From positions 13,922,846 to 13,986,845 of the forward strand of contig OZ023267.1 in NCBI GenBank assembly GCA_964006375.1: a DNA stretch of 64,000 nt, in the 5' to 3' direction. The number at the start of each line of letters is the position of its first letter. Position 1 is the first letter of the stretch. A program made the translations under genes and the position numbers. The notes beneath the pieces are model-generated. The model worked only from the letters and a program-made list of their open reading frames with translations. It ran no database searches and was not told the DNA's origin. Of the stretch, positions 48,629 to 60,439 are shown piece by piece. Source of the DNA: Tillus elongatus. Lineage: Eukaryota > Arthropoda > Insecta > Coleoptera > Cleridae.

Positions 48629-48725
48629 TCTCTCTCTCTCTCTCTCTGTGTCTCTATCTCTCTCACACACATACACATACACACATCCACGCAGGCGCAC
48701 GCACGCATGCACACGCATACTCTCA
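48629..48725. repeat. CT- then CA-rich microsatellite
   Basis: (CT)n at 48629-48662, then CACACATACACATACACAC and a GCACGCACGCATGCACACGC stretch. It is inside the foreign segment of the mariner. Confidence 0.9.
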
Positions 48726-48905
48726 CATATGCTTAAACCCAAAACAAAGATTATTTCCAACACACCCTCATGTACATAAACACACAAACCATCCCACCAT
48801 TCTACTACTCGTACATTATTACCATTATGATAAAATACTTTCTTTCCTCTGTTCTATTAGCCTATTTATAAGAAAAATAATTAAATCGTAAACAAGATCC
48901 AACTC

Positions 48906-49162
48906 TTATGGCAGTATTATATTTTTCAACCTTATTATATTGTCCATAACATAGTTCTTCATTTCCACTTGGAATTGCTCACGTTTGTAACAGTTTAGTC
49001 TCTCAGGAGTGCTATTAAATAATTTTTTTATTCTAAAGGGGACATCAAAAGTCACTCTTTGTGCATGCGTCGTCTCATAACTAGTCTTATACCAGCAGCG
49101 GGTGCGACACAGTATCACACGCTTTCTGCAAGTCGAAAAATATAGCCAAAACATTTTTATTA
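48906..49162 (-). pseudogene. Non-LTR reverse transcriptase fragments
   Basis: The minus strand at 49087-49155 reads VLAIFFDLQKACDTVSHPLL, RT motif A with the catalytic Asp (FFDLQKAFDTVSH in intact relatives). 48920-49080 reads THAQRVTFDVPFRIKKLFNS, which may be the C-terminal end of the same protein after a large internal deletion. Orientation is opposite to the host mariner. Confidence 0.55.
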
Positions 49163-49164
49163 CT

Positions 49165-49450
49165 GTCAAAGCAATCATTTGGCCAAGAAAAAAGTTCTTT
49201 TTCACCAAGACAATGCAAGGGTGCACACATGTGCAGTCTCGATGGCAAAATTGCATAAATTGGACTACGAATTACTCTCAAATCCGCACGATTCTCCGGA
49301 TTTAGCCCCGAGTGACTATTTCTTGTTTCCAAACTTAAAGAAATGGCTCGGCCGAAAGAGATTTACCTCCAATACTGAAATCATATCACAAACAAATACC
49401 TATTTGGAGGACCTCGACAAATCTTATTTTTTGGAAAGGATAAAAAAATA
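49165..49450 (+). pseudogene. mariner transposase C-terminal fragment
   Basis: KKKVLFHQDNARVHTCAVSM carries the second catalytic Asp, and SPDLAPSDYFLFPNLKKWLG the third, with 34 residues between, the mariner DD34D signature. It continues FTSNTEIISQTNTYLEDLDK and ends ERIKK with a TAG at 49449, the natural C-terminus. It is followed by GAGAAATAAAATGATTTTTT and the right inverted end. Confidence 0.88.
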
Positions 49451-49775
49451 GGAGTAACGTTGGACGAAGTATATAGAGCTCAAATGAGACTATGTTGAGA
49501 AATAAAATGATTTTTTGCCAATAAACCTGGGTTTAATTAAAAAAGTTACGAACTTATTGACTCGCCTTCGTAGTAAGGTACTTATGAAAGAAATATAGCA
49601 ACCAAATTTAATCAAAATTTGTTATTTTTTGAGATAAAATGTCTTTTCGGAAAAATCTTTTTTTTGTGTGGAAAAACTGGTCCAAGTTAACAAACTCGTT
49701 CAAGCAAGCTATTAATAAAAGAAAGATTCTTGCCAAGTTTAATTAAAATCAGTTAATAATTTTTGAGTTATCGGT

Positions 49776-49878
<103 letters not shown>

Positions 49879-50000
49879 TCCAATGAACCTTGGTTTCCGG
49901 TTCTAGATGCCCAAACTTGCGCTCATTTGAAGTTTTTTTTGCAAAGTCTCACCATCAATACCAATTAGAGATTTAAAAAAAATAAAAATTCGCTTATACT

Positions 50001-50727
50001 TTATAAACATTCTAGGTAACCCTAAACACAAGGATAGTAGCGCTATGAGGTTAGGAGCTAAGAAGTTATGATTCAATTTGCAGCACTATTTGCACTTGCA
50101 AGTATAAAAAATTAGAATGTACCTGCCCTGCTAATGATCTAACGCGACAGAAACTGCATTAGTTTCTGAGAACACTGATTGCTTTCTTTAATAATCGAAA
50201 ATGCCAAACCCCCCTTGGCGCAACGACATCAAGAAAACTTTAATTAAACTATCGATATTTTAATTTCAGTGTACGCACCACCTGCACCTTGCATATCCAA
50301 ACCACTTCCTCTACAAGAAATTTAATTAAAAGCTCCGACATCGGATGTCGTAAAGTTTTCAAACTGAGCACTAGGTCGCTGGAAAACAAAGGTGGGAACC
50401 TGAAGTACACATGCAACTTATTTTCATTCAATAATTTGAATTTGCTACACTGTCTCTGTGAGTGTGCCCTGAAGCAAAGCCTGATGGAAGAGCTACATTT
50501 AGCGTCTTTGTCTCGACTGTCTACCGAAAATGTAGCTGATACATCAAATAAAGCTCTGCTTTATTTGATGTATCAGCTACAGGCCTATGAGTGTGAAGTT
50601 CACATTTACAGAGAGTTCTTTTTCAAAATCCCTCTATAAATAATATTTACCGTTGGAAACTAATTATGTTTAGAGGCACTAGTTTATTGATACATTTAAT
50701 CGACAGATTTGCAACAGTTTTTTTATA
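50001..50727. other. Unrecognised region with a frame of 116 codons and a perfect palindrome
   Basis: An open plus frame at about 50289-50639 (LLHCLCECALKQSLMEELHL, LASLSRLSTENVADTSNKAL) has a protein-like composition. A pyrimidine-rich stretch ending TTTAATTTCAG at 50270 could be a splice acceptor, but the frame after it has early stops. I do not recognise a family. The 51-bp palindrome at 50531-50581 lies inside the frame. Confidence 0.3.
50531..50581. repeat. Perfect 24-bp palindrome with 3-nt loop
   Basis: TGTAGCTGATACATCAAATA AAGC, then TCT, then GCTTTATTTGATGTATCAGC TACA: the arms match at all 24 positions. No TE tail motif is attached, unlike the other foldbacks. Confidence 0.95.
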
Positions 50728-50880
50728 GATAAATTGTTGTCAACGTTTTAGGAGAAACGTGTTTTTAGATAAAAATTTAACAATTCACAATATGATTGAT
50801 GATTTGGTCAATGTACGAGTCGGGTTTTTTGTGAATTGTCTTAAAAAAAGAACTCACTAATGAGGAGATCCCGACTTTTT
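50728..50880 (+). repeat. Left copy of a target duplication of about 150 bp flanking LINE-L copy C
   Basis: GATAAATTGTTGTCAACGTT through the HLE 5' end (GAACTCACTAATGAGGAG) to CCCGACTTTT. It matches 51620-51766 over its whole length with roughly 8-10 differences. The left flank (GCAACAGTTTTTTTATA) is not duplicated. Confidence 0.88.
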
Positions 50881-51401
50881 TTTTAATTTCAACAACACAC
50901 AACGAGGGCTTACAGCCTAAATACTATCGTACCGTGGGTGTCGACAAGAAGGAAAGATGCAACTTGTTAATTCTGGACTTGAAGGTTTGGAGGTTCGGGG
51001 GAAAAGCAAAAACATGTGCCGGCAAGGAATTCCACAACTTGGAAGTCCACGGGACAAAAGAGCGGGCATAACAAGATGTTCTATGTCTGGTGACCTGGAC
51101 AGTAAATGGGTGCATTCCCTCTGTTCCCCTGGTAGATCTGTTGGCGGCAGCAGCTGGAGGAACTATGGAAGAAAGCTCTTCTGACCAGTGCCCGTGCAGA
51201 TATCTATAAAAAAGGGAGAGGTCACCAACGGCACATCGGTGGGCAAGGGATGGCAGCCTTTGGGTGAGGGTCGGGTCACCGATGAGGCGTATAGCTCTCT
51301 TCAGAAAGGAGTCCAGGATATCGAGTGTAGAAGCGGCAGCAGCAGCAGCACCCTAGATGTGGGAGCAGTATTCGAGGTTTGGCCTTATTTGTGAAGTATA
51401 T

Positions 51402-51481
<80 letters not shown>

Positions 51482-51619
51482 CTGGTGAAAAGTATTTGCG
51501 AGCCCGGAAGAGGAAACCTAATTTCTTAGCAGCCGCTTTTGCAACTGATGTGACATGTTGGTGCCAATTGAGATTTCGATCCATAGAAATGCCAACAAGT
51601 GAAAAGGGCTCATTACTTT
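50881..51619 (-). pseudogene. LINE-L copy C: RT thumb and 3' UTR, 5'-truncated
   Basis: The minus strand begins at NEPFSLVGISMDRNLNWHQH (51619), then FRARKYFSPAN, a TA expansion, KAKPRILLPHLG in a shifted frame, and the C-terminal MHPFTVQVTRHRTSCYARSF with LWNSLPAHVF. The 3' end carries a run of nine A on its own strand. Flanked on both sides by the long direct duplication. No catalytic motif is left. Confidence 0.87.
51416..51479. repeat. (TA)n expansion inside LINE-L copy C
   Basis: Sister copies read AAGGTATAGAGATTAGCTGG here; this copy has 64 bp of TA between AAGG and TTAGCTGG. It arose after insertion and interrupts the reading frame. Confidence 0.93.
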
Positions 51620-51719
51620 GATAAATTGTTGTCAAAGTTTTAGGAAAAACGTGTTTTTAGATAAAAATTTAACAATTCACAATATGATTGATGATTTAGT
51701 CAATGTACCAGTCGGGTTT

Positions 51720-51990
<271 letters not shown>

Positions 51991-53269
51991 CCAAAGCCTA
52001 CTAGAGCATTAATGTATCACGGGTAAATATATTTCATCAAATTATTTACTGAACTGTTGGTTATACCGAATATTTAAATGATTTTTGGGTCATATTGGTG
52101 TTCTGAGAAATAATAATTCAATTCGTTCATGTATTTCTCAAAAGTTATGGCTTTTTTTGACGTTATTTTCTGTTGCACGGTACGAGTGTGATATATCATA
52201 AACAATGTTAACTGTAACACAATTGATCGAGTTACCAGATCGGTGATAAAAAAATGTGCGAAATGTATGGAAGCAAATGGGTCGCATTTTGAATGTTAAA
52301 TTAGACATTTTATTTTGGTAATTATTATGTCATTTGGCGCATTATTGTTTTTTCCTTTCTTTTTTGTGTTAAAATTTCAAAAAGGGTAATTTCTATGTTT
52401 TCAAAAGATTTTCACATAGGAGAAACTATTACCTATAAGGATATGTTGTTATTAATTGTAGTTAAGAGATTAAATGCAGTAGAATCACCTTAAGCGTGAG
52501 CGTTTCATCTTGCGACGTTGCCAAATTCGTAACAAAATCATATTTTTTCGTTTTTCAACCCATAACCTCACTTTTTTCACTAAATAGCGATGAAAAGCAG
52601 GTAAGGAAATTTAATGCCGTTGGAATGGATCACCTAACACGAATGACGGGAAAACAAGAAAGGACAAAGGTAGAAATGAGTTGATTGTGAATGAGTAATG
52701 TGGAAAAGTCTACTGAAGGTAAATGTGAGAGCAGCGTACTTAAATCATATGTCGACCTAGAATGGATAAAGATATAATGACACGTAGAATGTATGTAAGA
52801 GGAAAGTTCATGGAAGTAGTATTAGTAGTAGTAGTAGTAATTCCTGAAGACACCAGAAGAAAAATGATTGGCCCACTTTTGTCATTGTATCAGAACTAAA
52901 CTACGAATTGCTACAACTAGTTATGGAAGGAAATCAGAAAGACTGACAAGGACGACGAACTTGTTGGTTACAGAATTGATAATAATCGCAGACTGCGTCT
53001 ATTAATTTTTTGAGTGCGCAGTGAGCAAAATGGACAAGGCAGGATTAAAAAGAAACTGGTCTGTGTCTCTTATGTTGATCGAGCAGAATAGATGTATGCT
53101 TTCAGATGTTCGGCAGCTTTGTTTATATTCAACCAGTGATACTTGCAAATACAAGCAAATGTTTATTTGTAAGACACGGTGTATAATTGATTATCAAACA
53201 GAAAAGTGTGTGGTTGTGTGCATCTTTGGGAGGACCTCGGAAGTTCATTGGTCACTATCAAATATAAAT
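51991..53269. other. No recognisable gene; a short TAG microsatellite near 52815-52840
   Basis: Frames of up to 93 codons (52496-52684, 53021-53302) show no motif. (TAG)n at 52815-52840 is the only repeat. The right edge is the 3' tail of the RTE element. Confidence 0.35.
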
Positions 53270-53298
53270 ATAGTCTTCTTCTTTGGGCGCCATCTCCA

Positions 53299-55487
53299 CT
53301 AATGGAGGTTAGCGACTACAACAGCAAACTCCTTTCTATCCTCCGCCGCTCTCATCAAGTCCTCAAAGCCCAGACCTGTCCAATATCTTATGTTTCCCAG
53401 CCATGACAGTTTCTTTCTGCCTACACTTCTTTTCCCCTCTAGCTTACCTTTAATTATGAACTGGGGGATATAATATTTGGGATTGCGCAACAAGTGGCCC
53501 AGATATGCTGTCTTCCTCCGCTTGACAACCTGGAGAAGCTCTCTGTCTCTGTTCACTCTGAGTAAGACCTCTTCACTTCGCACTCTTGCTGTCCATGGTA
53601 TTTTTAGTATGCGCCGATAGACCCATATCTCGAAAGCTTCCAGTTTATTAATGCTCGTTATTTTTAAGATCCATGTCTCTACTCCATACAGAAGGACTGA
53701 CCATATGTAGCATTTTGCTAACCTTAACCTTAGGTTTATGTCGAGATGCGAATCGCAAAGAAGGCTTCGTATTTTTGTAAAGTTGCTTTTGGCTTGTGCA
53801 ATTCTGGAATTTATTTCTTTTTCTGGGTTTAATTGGCTGTCTATCCAGCATGCCAAGCATTTATAATTGTTGACATGTTGTAATATGTTATTATTAATAA
53901 TGAAGGCGATAGGTACATTCTGTCTCCTCTGCATTACCATTATTTTCGTTTTCCTCTCGTTGATCCGCATTCCAAATTCCGAGCATGTCTGATTTAGCTG
54001 ATCTAGAATATTTTGTAAGCCGGTATCCGTATCTGCCATTAATACGGTGTCGTCGGCGTATCTAGTAGTGTTTATCCGAACGCCATTTACTTTTATACCG
54101 TCATTAACTTTCTCAAGAGCCTTTTTGAACATAAGTTCGAAATACAGATTAAACAACATGGGTGACAATACGCATCCTTGTCTTACTCCTTTCCCAATAT
54201 TTATGCTGTTAGAAGTTTCGCCCCAAGTATTTATAATTGTTGACATGTTGTAATATGTTATTATTAATAATGAAGGCGATAGGTACATTCTGTCTCCTCT
54301 GCATTACCATTATTTTCGTTTTCCTCTCGTTGATCCGCATTCCAAATTCCGAGCATGTCTGATTTAGCTGATCTAGAATATTTTGTAAGCCGGTATCCGT
54401 ATCTGCCATTAATACGGTGTCGTCGGCGTATCTAGTAGTGTTTATCCGAACGCCATTTACTTTTATACCGTCATTAACTTTCTCAAGAGCCTTTTTAAAC
54501 ATAAGTTCGGAATACAGATTAAACAACATGGGTGACAATACGCATCCTTGTCTTACTCCTTTCCCAATATTTATGCTGTTAGAAGTTTCGCCCCAAGTAT
54601 TTATAATTGTTGACATGTTGTAATATGTTATTATTAATAATGAAGGCGATAGGTACATTCTGTCTCCTCTGCATTACCATTATTTTCGTTTTCCTCTCGT
54701 TGATCCGCATTCCAAATTCCGAGCATGTCTGATTTAGCTGATCTAGAATATTTTGTAAGCCAGTATCCGTATCTGCCATTAATACGGTGTCGTCGGCGTA
54801 TCTAGTAGTGTTTATCCGAACGCGATTTACTTTTATACCGTCATTAACTTTCTCAAGAGCCTTTTTAAACATAAGTTCGGAATACAGATTAAACAACATG
54901 GGTGACAATACGCATCCTTGTCTTACTCCTTTCCCAATATTTATGCTGTTAGAAGTTTCGCCCTCTATTAGAATTTTGGCCACTTGGTACCGGTATAAGT
55001 TTTTAATTAATGTTAAGCTCTTGCCATCTAGACCTACATTTCGTAGGGGGTCTATCAATTTCGGATGCTTGACTCGATCAAAGGCCTTCTCAAAGTCGAC
55101 AACACAGAGAAAGATGTCCCTGTGTTGATCGTAACACTTCTGGCACAACACTTGTAGGCTAAACAGCGCTTCTCTTGTCCCCATACCACTACTAAAACCG
55201 AACTGATCATCTTCTATCTCTGCTTCGCATCTTCTAAATAACCTGTTATGTAATATTTTTAATAGTATCTTAAGGGCATGACTCATAACACTTATCAACC
55301 TAAAGTCCTCGCATCTGTGGGAGTGTGGTTGTTTTGGCAAGGGTACGAAGATCGACTCCATCCATTCGTCTGGTATTCTTCCTGTCTCGTAAATTTTATT
55401 AAATAGGGAGACCGGTAAGTCGAGGTTGTTCTCGTTTATCAGTTTCAATATCTCCGGATAAATTTCGTCGGCTCCTGGGCTTTTTTT
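53299..55487 (-). pseudogene. RTE-like reverse transcriptase with triplicated palm segment
   Basis: In order on the minus strand: GRIPDEWMESIFVPLPKQPH (RT motif 1), YEDFRLIS-type motif with Cys for Tyr, DDQFGFSSGMGTREALFSLQ, motif A FLCVVDFEKAFDRVKHPKLI, then GKGVRQGCVLSPMLFNLYSE (motif B) and RYADDTVLMADT (motif C), MRINERKTKIMVM (motif D). The B-to-D part occurs three times. After the third comes the normal C-terminus: LDINLRLRLAKCYIWSVLLY, GVETWILKITSINKLEAFEI, and KRRKTAYLGHLLRNPKYYIP, ending VVVANLH. Apart from the triplication the frame is almost free of stops, so this copy was recently intact. Confidence 0.9.
53861..54970. repeat. Three tandem 370-bp units within the RTE reverse transcriptase
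   Basis: TTATAATTGTTGACATGTTG starts at 53861, 54231 and 54601. Units differ at only a few sites (for example GCCATTTAC versus GCGATTTAC, GGTATCCG versus AGTATCCG). 370 is not a multiple of three, so every junction shifts the frame. Both inner junctions read GTTTCGCCCCAAGTATTTAT; the outer edges join normal element sequence. Confidence 0.95.
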
Positions 55488-55490
55488 ACT

Positions 55491-55997
55491 ATAGTACTAC
55501 TAGATTATTATTTTCTCTCGTTCCACATAATATTAGAATTAAATCTTGTAGGATGGGGTAACCCAGGAAATAATTAGTGATCAAGAATAAAATTATTCTC
55601 TTTTTTTCACATTTAATACATTCTCATATGCTCACACCACACTCGTGCTATTAAAATTTCATTGTTCCCACTTAGTAAACAATTCACATTCACGAGATAG
55701 CTGTCATTTAGATTTATATGCTTTAATTTTGCCAAAGTAAGCTTACAAAATATTCAGAGTGAGTAGACTATTTACATTTATGTAAGTGATTTAAATATGT
55801 CGGGGTTTGTTGTTTTGTCAGTTATAACGTTACCGCATTACAATATGAAACTCACAAATTATAAACGAACATATTTAGTTACATAAACCAAGAAAATTAT
55901 CAACGTTGTATTATATACTATGCCAAGAGTAGTAGCTGTAATACCTTTTGACAGACAATCAAATACAGACTGATTCGCAAGCCGTGCTGCCTCATTT
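55491..55997. other. No recognisable gene or repeat
   Basis: AT-rich spacer between the RTE truncation point and HLE copy 22. Confidence 0.35.
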
Positions 55998-56930
<933 letters not shown>

Positions 56931-56934
56931 TATC

Positions 56935-57130
56935 CGTTATTATACAAGATATGAAGAAAATTTGTATATATTAATTATAGGGTGTCTTGAGCTACATCTT
57001 AAAAAAATATTTCTACAATCACAGGGTGGCCCATAAGTCGTTGGTGATACAAATTTTCTTTTTTTTTTAATCAAACACGCCTTATGTTATTGCATTTTTG
57101 AATTTTTCAGCGATGCATGTTTGTAAGAAA
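56935..57130. repeat. Dispersed repeat, left neighbour of M4
   Basis: ATACAAGATATGAAGAAAAT, TAGGGTGTCTTGAGCTACAT and AAGTCGTTGGTGATAC match 20304-20528 in order and spacing. Confidence 0.7.
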
Positions 57131-57137
57131 AGAAATT

Positions 57138-57451
57138 TGGGACGCAGCAAGTGCGTTATGGTAGCGAATTTTCATTAAATGCTTCAAATTTGAATAGCTC
57201 AATTTGCTATTAACCTATAAGGTTGACCAAGAAACGAGTTTTTCCGGGAACACTTTAAGTTTACTTTTGGAAATTTTTGTACATTTTCACACAATAAAGT
57301 TATTTTTATGAAACATGGCACATTGTTTTTACTATATAGGTTATACTGGTAACCAAAATTGATGCCTGCTTTCTCAAAAAGGAAACACACATTTGCAATT
57401 AAAAACATTTTTATGAAAATTCACTACCATAACGCACTTGCTGCGTCCAGA
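57138..57451. mobile_element. HLE-derived inverted-terminal element M4, intact
   Basis: Left GGGACGCAGCAAGTGCGTTA TGGTAGCGAATTTT, right AAAATTCACTACCATAACGC ACTTGCTGCGTC: 31-33 bp inverted ends with one mismatch. The interior, about 250 bp, includes CTATTAACCTATAAGGTTG and GTTTTTACTATATAGGTTAT, the empty site of T1. Best reference copy of this form. Confidence 0.85.
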
Positions 57452-58456
57452 GTTTTTAATATTTCTATTCAATAAACGGGGCCAGTTTTAATAACTGGTT
57501 CTATTTGTAAGCATATTTGTTCAAAATTCCCTTACATTTTTCTTCGCGTAACGGTTTATTTTAAGTTTTGTCTTCTATGTGGTTTCAGCCAAACTCGTAC
57601 ACGTGGCGATCTATATAGCGCGTGTTTTTCAACAACACACTACGAGGGCTCACAGCCTTAAAATAAAAATTCACTAAAAATGACACATACAAATTTTTTT
57701 CCGATAATTCATCACCATAAAAACGCGCAACTTTGACCCAGTTTAACCATCCTCGTATCTGACCGTTTACAAAATCCAAATGGCGAGGCTCGAATTTGAA
57801 CCATGTACATATCGAATTCGCTAAAATTGTATCCGAATTAAAATATTAATATGTAGTAGGTATATACGTATTCCAGTTTCCTTCTCATTTGTATTCTGAA
57901 AACAATTGGCACAGAAAAGAAACGTAAAACAAAACACGAAAATTGTTATTTTCAATTTTATAGTTACAAAAGTAGCCAATTATTTGCATATATTTTATAT
58001 TGGACTTCCTTCAGGCGCTTCAGAACCAAATTAATGAAAGCGCTGTTCGACAAAACTTTTCCTAATCGAATTGAAGTGTTTTGCATTTCCCTTTCGCGAA
58101 AGATTTGTGAAACTACATCTTATATTTAAAAAAGTTTAGAAGATTTATTTCTACATGGATACGCATTATCCGCGTAATAATAACAACATTCTAAAACCTT
58201 TAGTGATTGGTGGACATTTTGAAATTAAAAAAAATTAATAAAGCTCTGGTAAAAAAGTTCCTAAAGCTTGCGGTAATTGTTCAAGTCAAAAAGCATGGAC
58301 CTAGCAAGGGCGATATGGTAGCAAATTTATATGCAAAAGTATGTTTCGGTTAAATTTAAATAGCTACTAACATAACATACTATTCTTAAATCAGGCTCTG
58401 GATTCGCAGATAAAAAACCTATAAATCAACTAAAAGAGATTTCTTAAGATAATATA
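57452..58456. other. Mostly unrecognised; tiny LINE-L 3' end at 57628-57660 and a faint HLE end near 58300
   Basis: CAACAACACACTACGAGGGC TCACAGCC at 57628-57660 is the last 33 bp of LINE-L, joined to an HLE 5'-end trace (AAATAAAAATTCACTAAAAA). ATGGACCTAGCAAGGGCGAT ATGGTAGC near 58295-58325 resembles a reversed HLE 3' end. Nothing else is supported. Confidence 0.45.
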
Positions 58457-60386
58457 CCGAGTGACAACTTTCAAAGCGGAACATAGGCGAATAACATGGG
58501 AAATCACATATTTGCAGTTTGTTACTCACTTCTTTTATCTACAATAACGGTAGTGGTGTCTATCAAAAGGGAATTAATTTTCTAAGCCTGCTGATACCAA
58601 ATACCTACTAATAATTAAAAGCTCTTTTTATCATAAGATGATAATTTAAATATTTTCAAAATGAGCAGCCATGACAAGCAAAATTCGAATAATTTTGTTA
58701 CTGTCAAATCAAACATTTATGACATGCTAAATTCGAATAAGTTTGTTACTGTCAAATCAAACATTTCTGATTACCAATACATATTTTCCTGAAAAGCTTT
58801 AAAATGAATAATAATAATAGCTACAGTAATGATGAACGAGTGTTTATTGTAAAAACATATTACAGTGTTGGCAGTTTGCGAAGAGTTCGAGATTTGTTCT
58901 CAGTTAAGTACGATGATCGACCCATTCCATCCGTGAGCACAATCCAACGTATTTTAAGAAAATTTGAAGAAAGTGTAGCAGTAGAAAATAAGGGTACGCT
59001 TACAGCTGAATTTGTATTATTTCAATATCAATGTATTTTTATAATGAAACAGGCGTTAGAAGACAAGCTAATGCAGAACTAGAGGAAAGGATGCTAGCGT
59101 TATTCAATGTCAATTCAACTACAAGTACTAGAGTTGCAACAGAAGAATGTGGTGTTTCTCGGGAGCGTGTGCGAAAAACTCTTGAAAAACACAACTACCA
59201 GCCGTACAAGCCGCAGTGCCATCAAGAGTTGTTGGCAAGAGATGAAGAGAGCAGGCGTGTATTTTGTGAAGATGTTATGGAACGCGCCAATCGGGATCGC
59301 CATTTTCTTTCATCGATTTGCTTTACTGACGAGTGCACGTTTAGGCTAAATAATGAACCTAACGTACAGAATACAATATACTAAGCACAACAAAACCCAA
59401 GGTTACAACTTTCGACGAGATCCCAATACCTTCAGAAAATTAATATTTGGGCAGGCATTTTTAATAATCATATCATTGGACCGTTTGAATAAATTGGCAA
59501 TTTAAATTCAGAAAATTATTTGGAACTCTTGGTAAATAAGGTATATCCTGCATTAGACGAAGTTGCAAATGAAAATCGGGAAGTATGGTTTTAGCAGGAT
59601 GGGTGTACAGCTCATTTTAGTGTAGACGTAAGAACCTGTTTAGATAATTTTTTTCCTAATCATTGGATTGGTCGCGGTGGTAATATTAAGTGGCCGGCGA
59701 GATCTCCCGATTTAGCACCTTGTGACTTCTTCTTCATGTGGGGTCTTCTTAAAAACAAAATTTATAAAACTCGTCACCCAAATATTAATTCATTGAGGGA
59801 GGCTATCTTTGCTGAATGTGCACGTGTTAATAACCAAGAACTCGCACAAGTTCGAAAGTCATTTTATAATAGGTTGGGATATTGTTTATATCAAAATGGG
59901 GGACTATTTGAATATTTGTTGTAATTGTTGTTTCAGTTAAATTATTGTTACTTATTTTTTGTTAATAGTTAATTTTATTATTGTTCCGGAACTGCAGGCA
60001 CTACTGTTATAATTGCTTTTTCTTCAAAGTGTCTCATGTTAAAACAAAATCATGGTAAACGAGGATTTTCGTAATTTTTTAATAATGTGCAATCAGCATT
60101 ATGCCCGATTATCAGATCATCGTACTTAACTGAGGACAAATCTCAAACTTTTCGCAAACTGCCAACTGTAATATGTTTTTACAATTACTCATTACTATAG
60201 CTATTATTATTATTATTCATTGTCAAGCTTTTCAGGAAAATGTGTATTGATAATCAGAAATGTCTGATTTGACAGTAACAAAATTATTCGAATTTGGCAT
60301 GTCATGGCTGCTCACACTTTTAATTTTGCAAATATTTGATTTCCCATGTTATTCGCCTATGTTCCGCTTTGAAAGTTGTCACTCGG
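58457..60386 (+). mobile_element. IS630-mariner DD41D transposon T5 with very long inverted ends and TA duplication
   Basis: 1930 bp between CCGAGTGACAACTTTCAAAG (58457) and CTTTGAAAGTTGTCACTCGG (ends 60386), flanked by TA at 58455-58456 and 60387-60388. The right inverted end is about 280 bp and mirrors the left end plus the first codons of the transposase gene. The left end contains about 130 bp not in the right, and a direct duplication of about 60 bp (AAATTCGAATAA...CAAACATTT). Confidence 0.92.
58804..59924 (+). pseudogene. DD41D transposase of T5, a few breaks
   Basis: Start ATG 58804: SNDERVFIVKTYYSVGSLRR with FSVKYDDRPIPSVSTIQRIL (first helix-turn-helix), a frameshift near 59030, EERMLALFNVNSTTSTRVAT and GVSRERVRKTLEKHNYQPYK (second helix-turn-helix), the first Asp in FTDECTFRLNN (59325), a frame change, KINIWAGIFNNHIIGPFE, a stop, YLELLVNKVYPALDEVANEN, second Asp in QDGCTAHF (59600, preceded by a stop), third Asp in SPDLAPCDFFFMWGLLKNKI, and the end GYCLYQNGGLFEYLL at 59924. 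41 residues separate the last two Asp. Around four lesions; the most complete transposase in the window. Confidence 0.9.
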
Positions 60387-60439
60387 TATAATACGTCAAT
60401 TAATTATTTAACTGATCTGTTGTACAGAGAAAGTCAAAT

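Larger units (their letters stand above)
48120..49573 (+). mobile_element. mariner (DD34D) transposon with foreign internal segment
   Basis: The left end TACGAGGGCGGGGTCAATAA and the right end TTATTGACTCGCCTTCGTA are mariner-type inverted repeats. N-terminal transposase codons lie at 48290-48440 and C-terminal ones at 49165-49450, but the 0.7 kb between them is unrelated: a CT/CA microsatellite and an antisense RT fragment. Inserted in HLE copy 20. Confidence 0.85.
53270..55490 (-). mobile_element. RTE-like LINE, 5'-truncated, with internal triplication
   Basis: The minus strand begins inside the RT at about 55487 (KSPGADEIYPEILKLINENN), runs through the RT and the C-terminal domain, and ends with a very short 3' region (TAGTGGAGATGGCGCCCAAA, then GAAGAAGAC), the compact ending usual for RTE elements. 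The endonuclease is missing. Three tandem copies of a 370-bp segment disrupt the RT. Confidence 0.88.

Noticed and set aside
52496..52684. Short frames in the 52-53 kb spacer
   Set aside because: No motif, no splice signals, and lengths are expected by chance.
57000..57060. Possible separate small transposon starting CAGGGTGGCCCATAAGTCG
   Set aside because: Resembles ends of several insect transposons, but no matching inverted end was found in either copy (20.4 or 57.0 kb).
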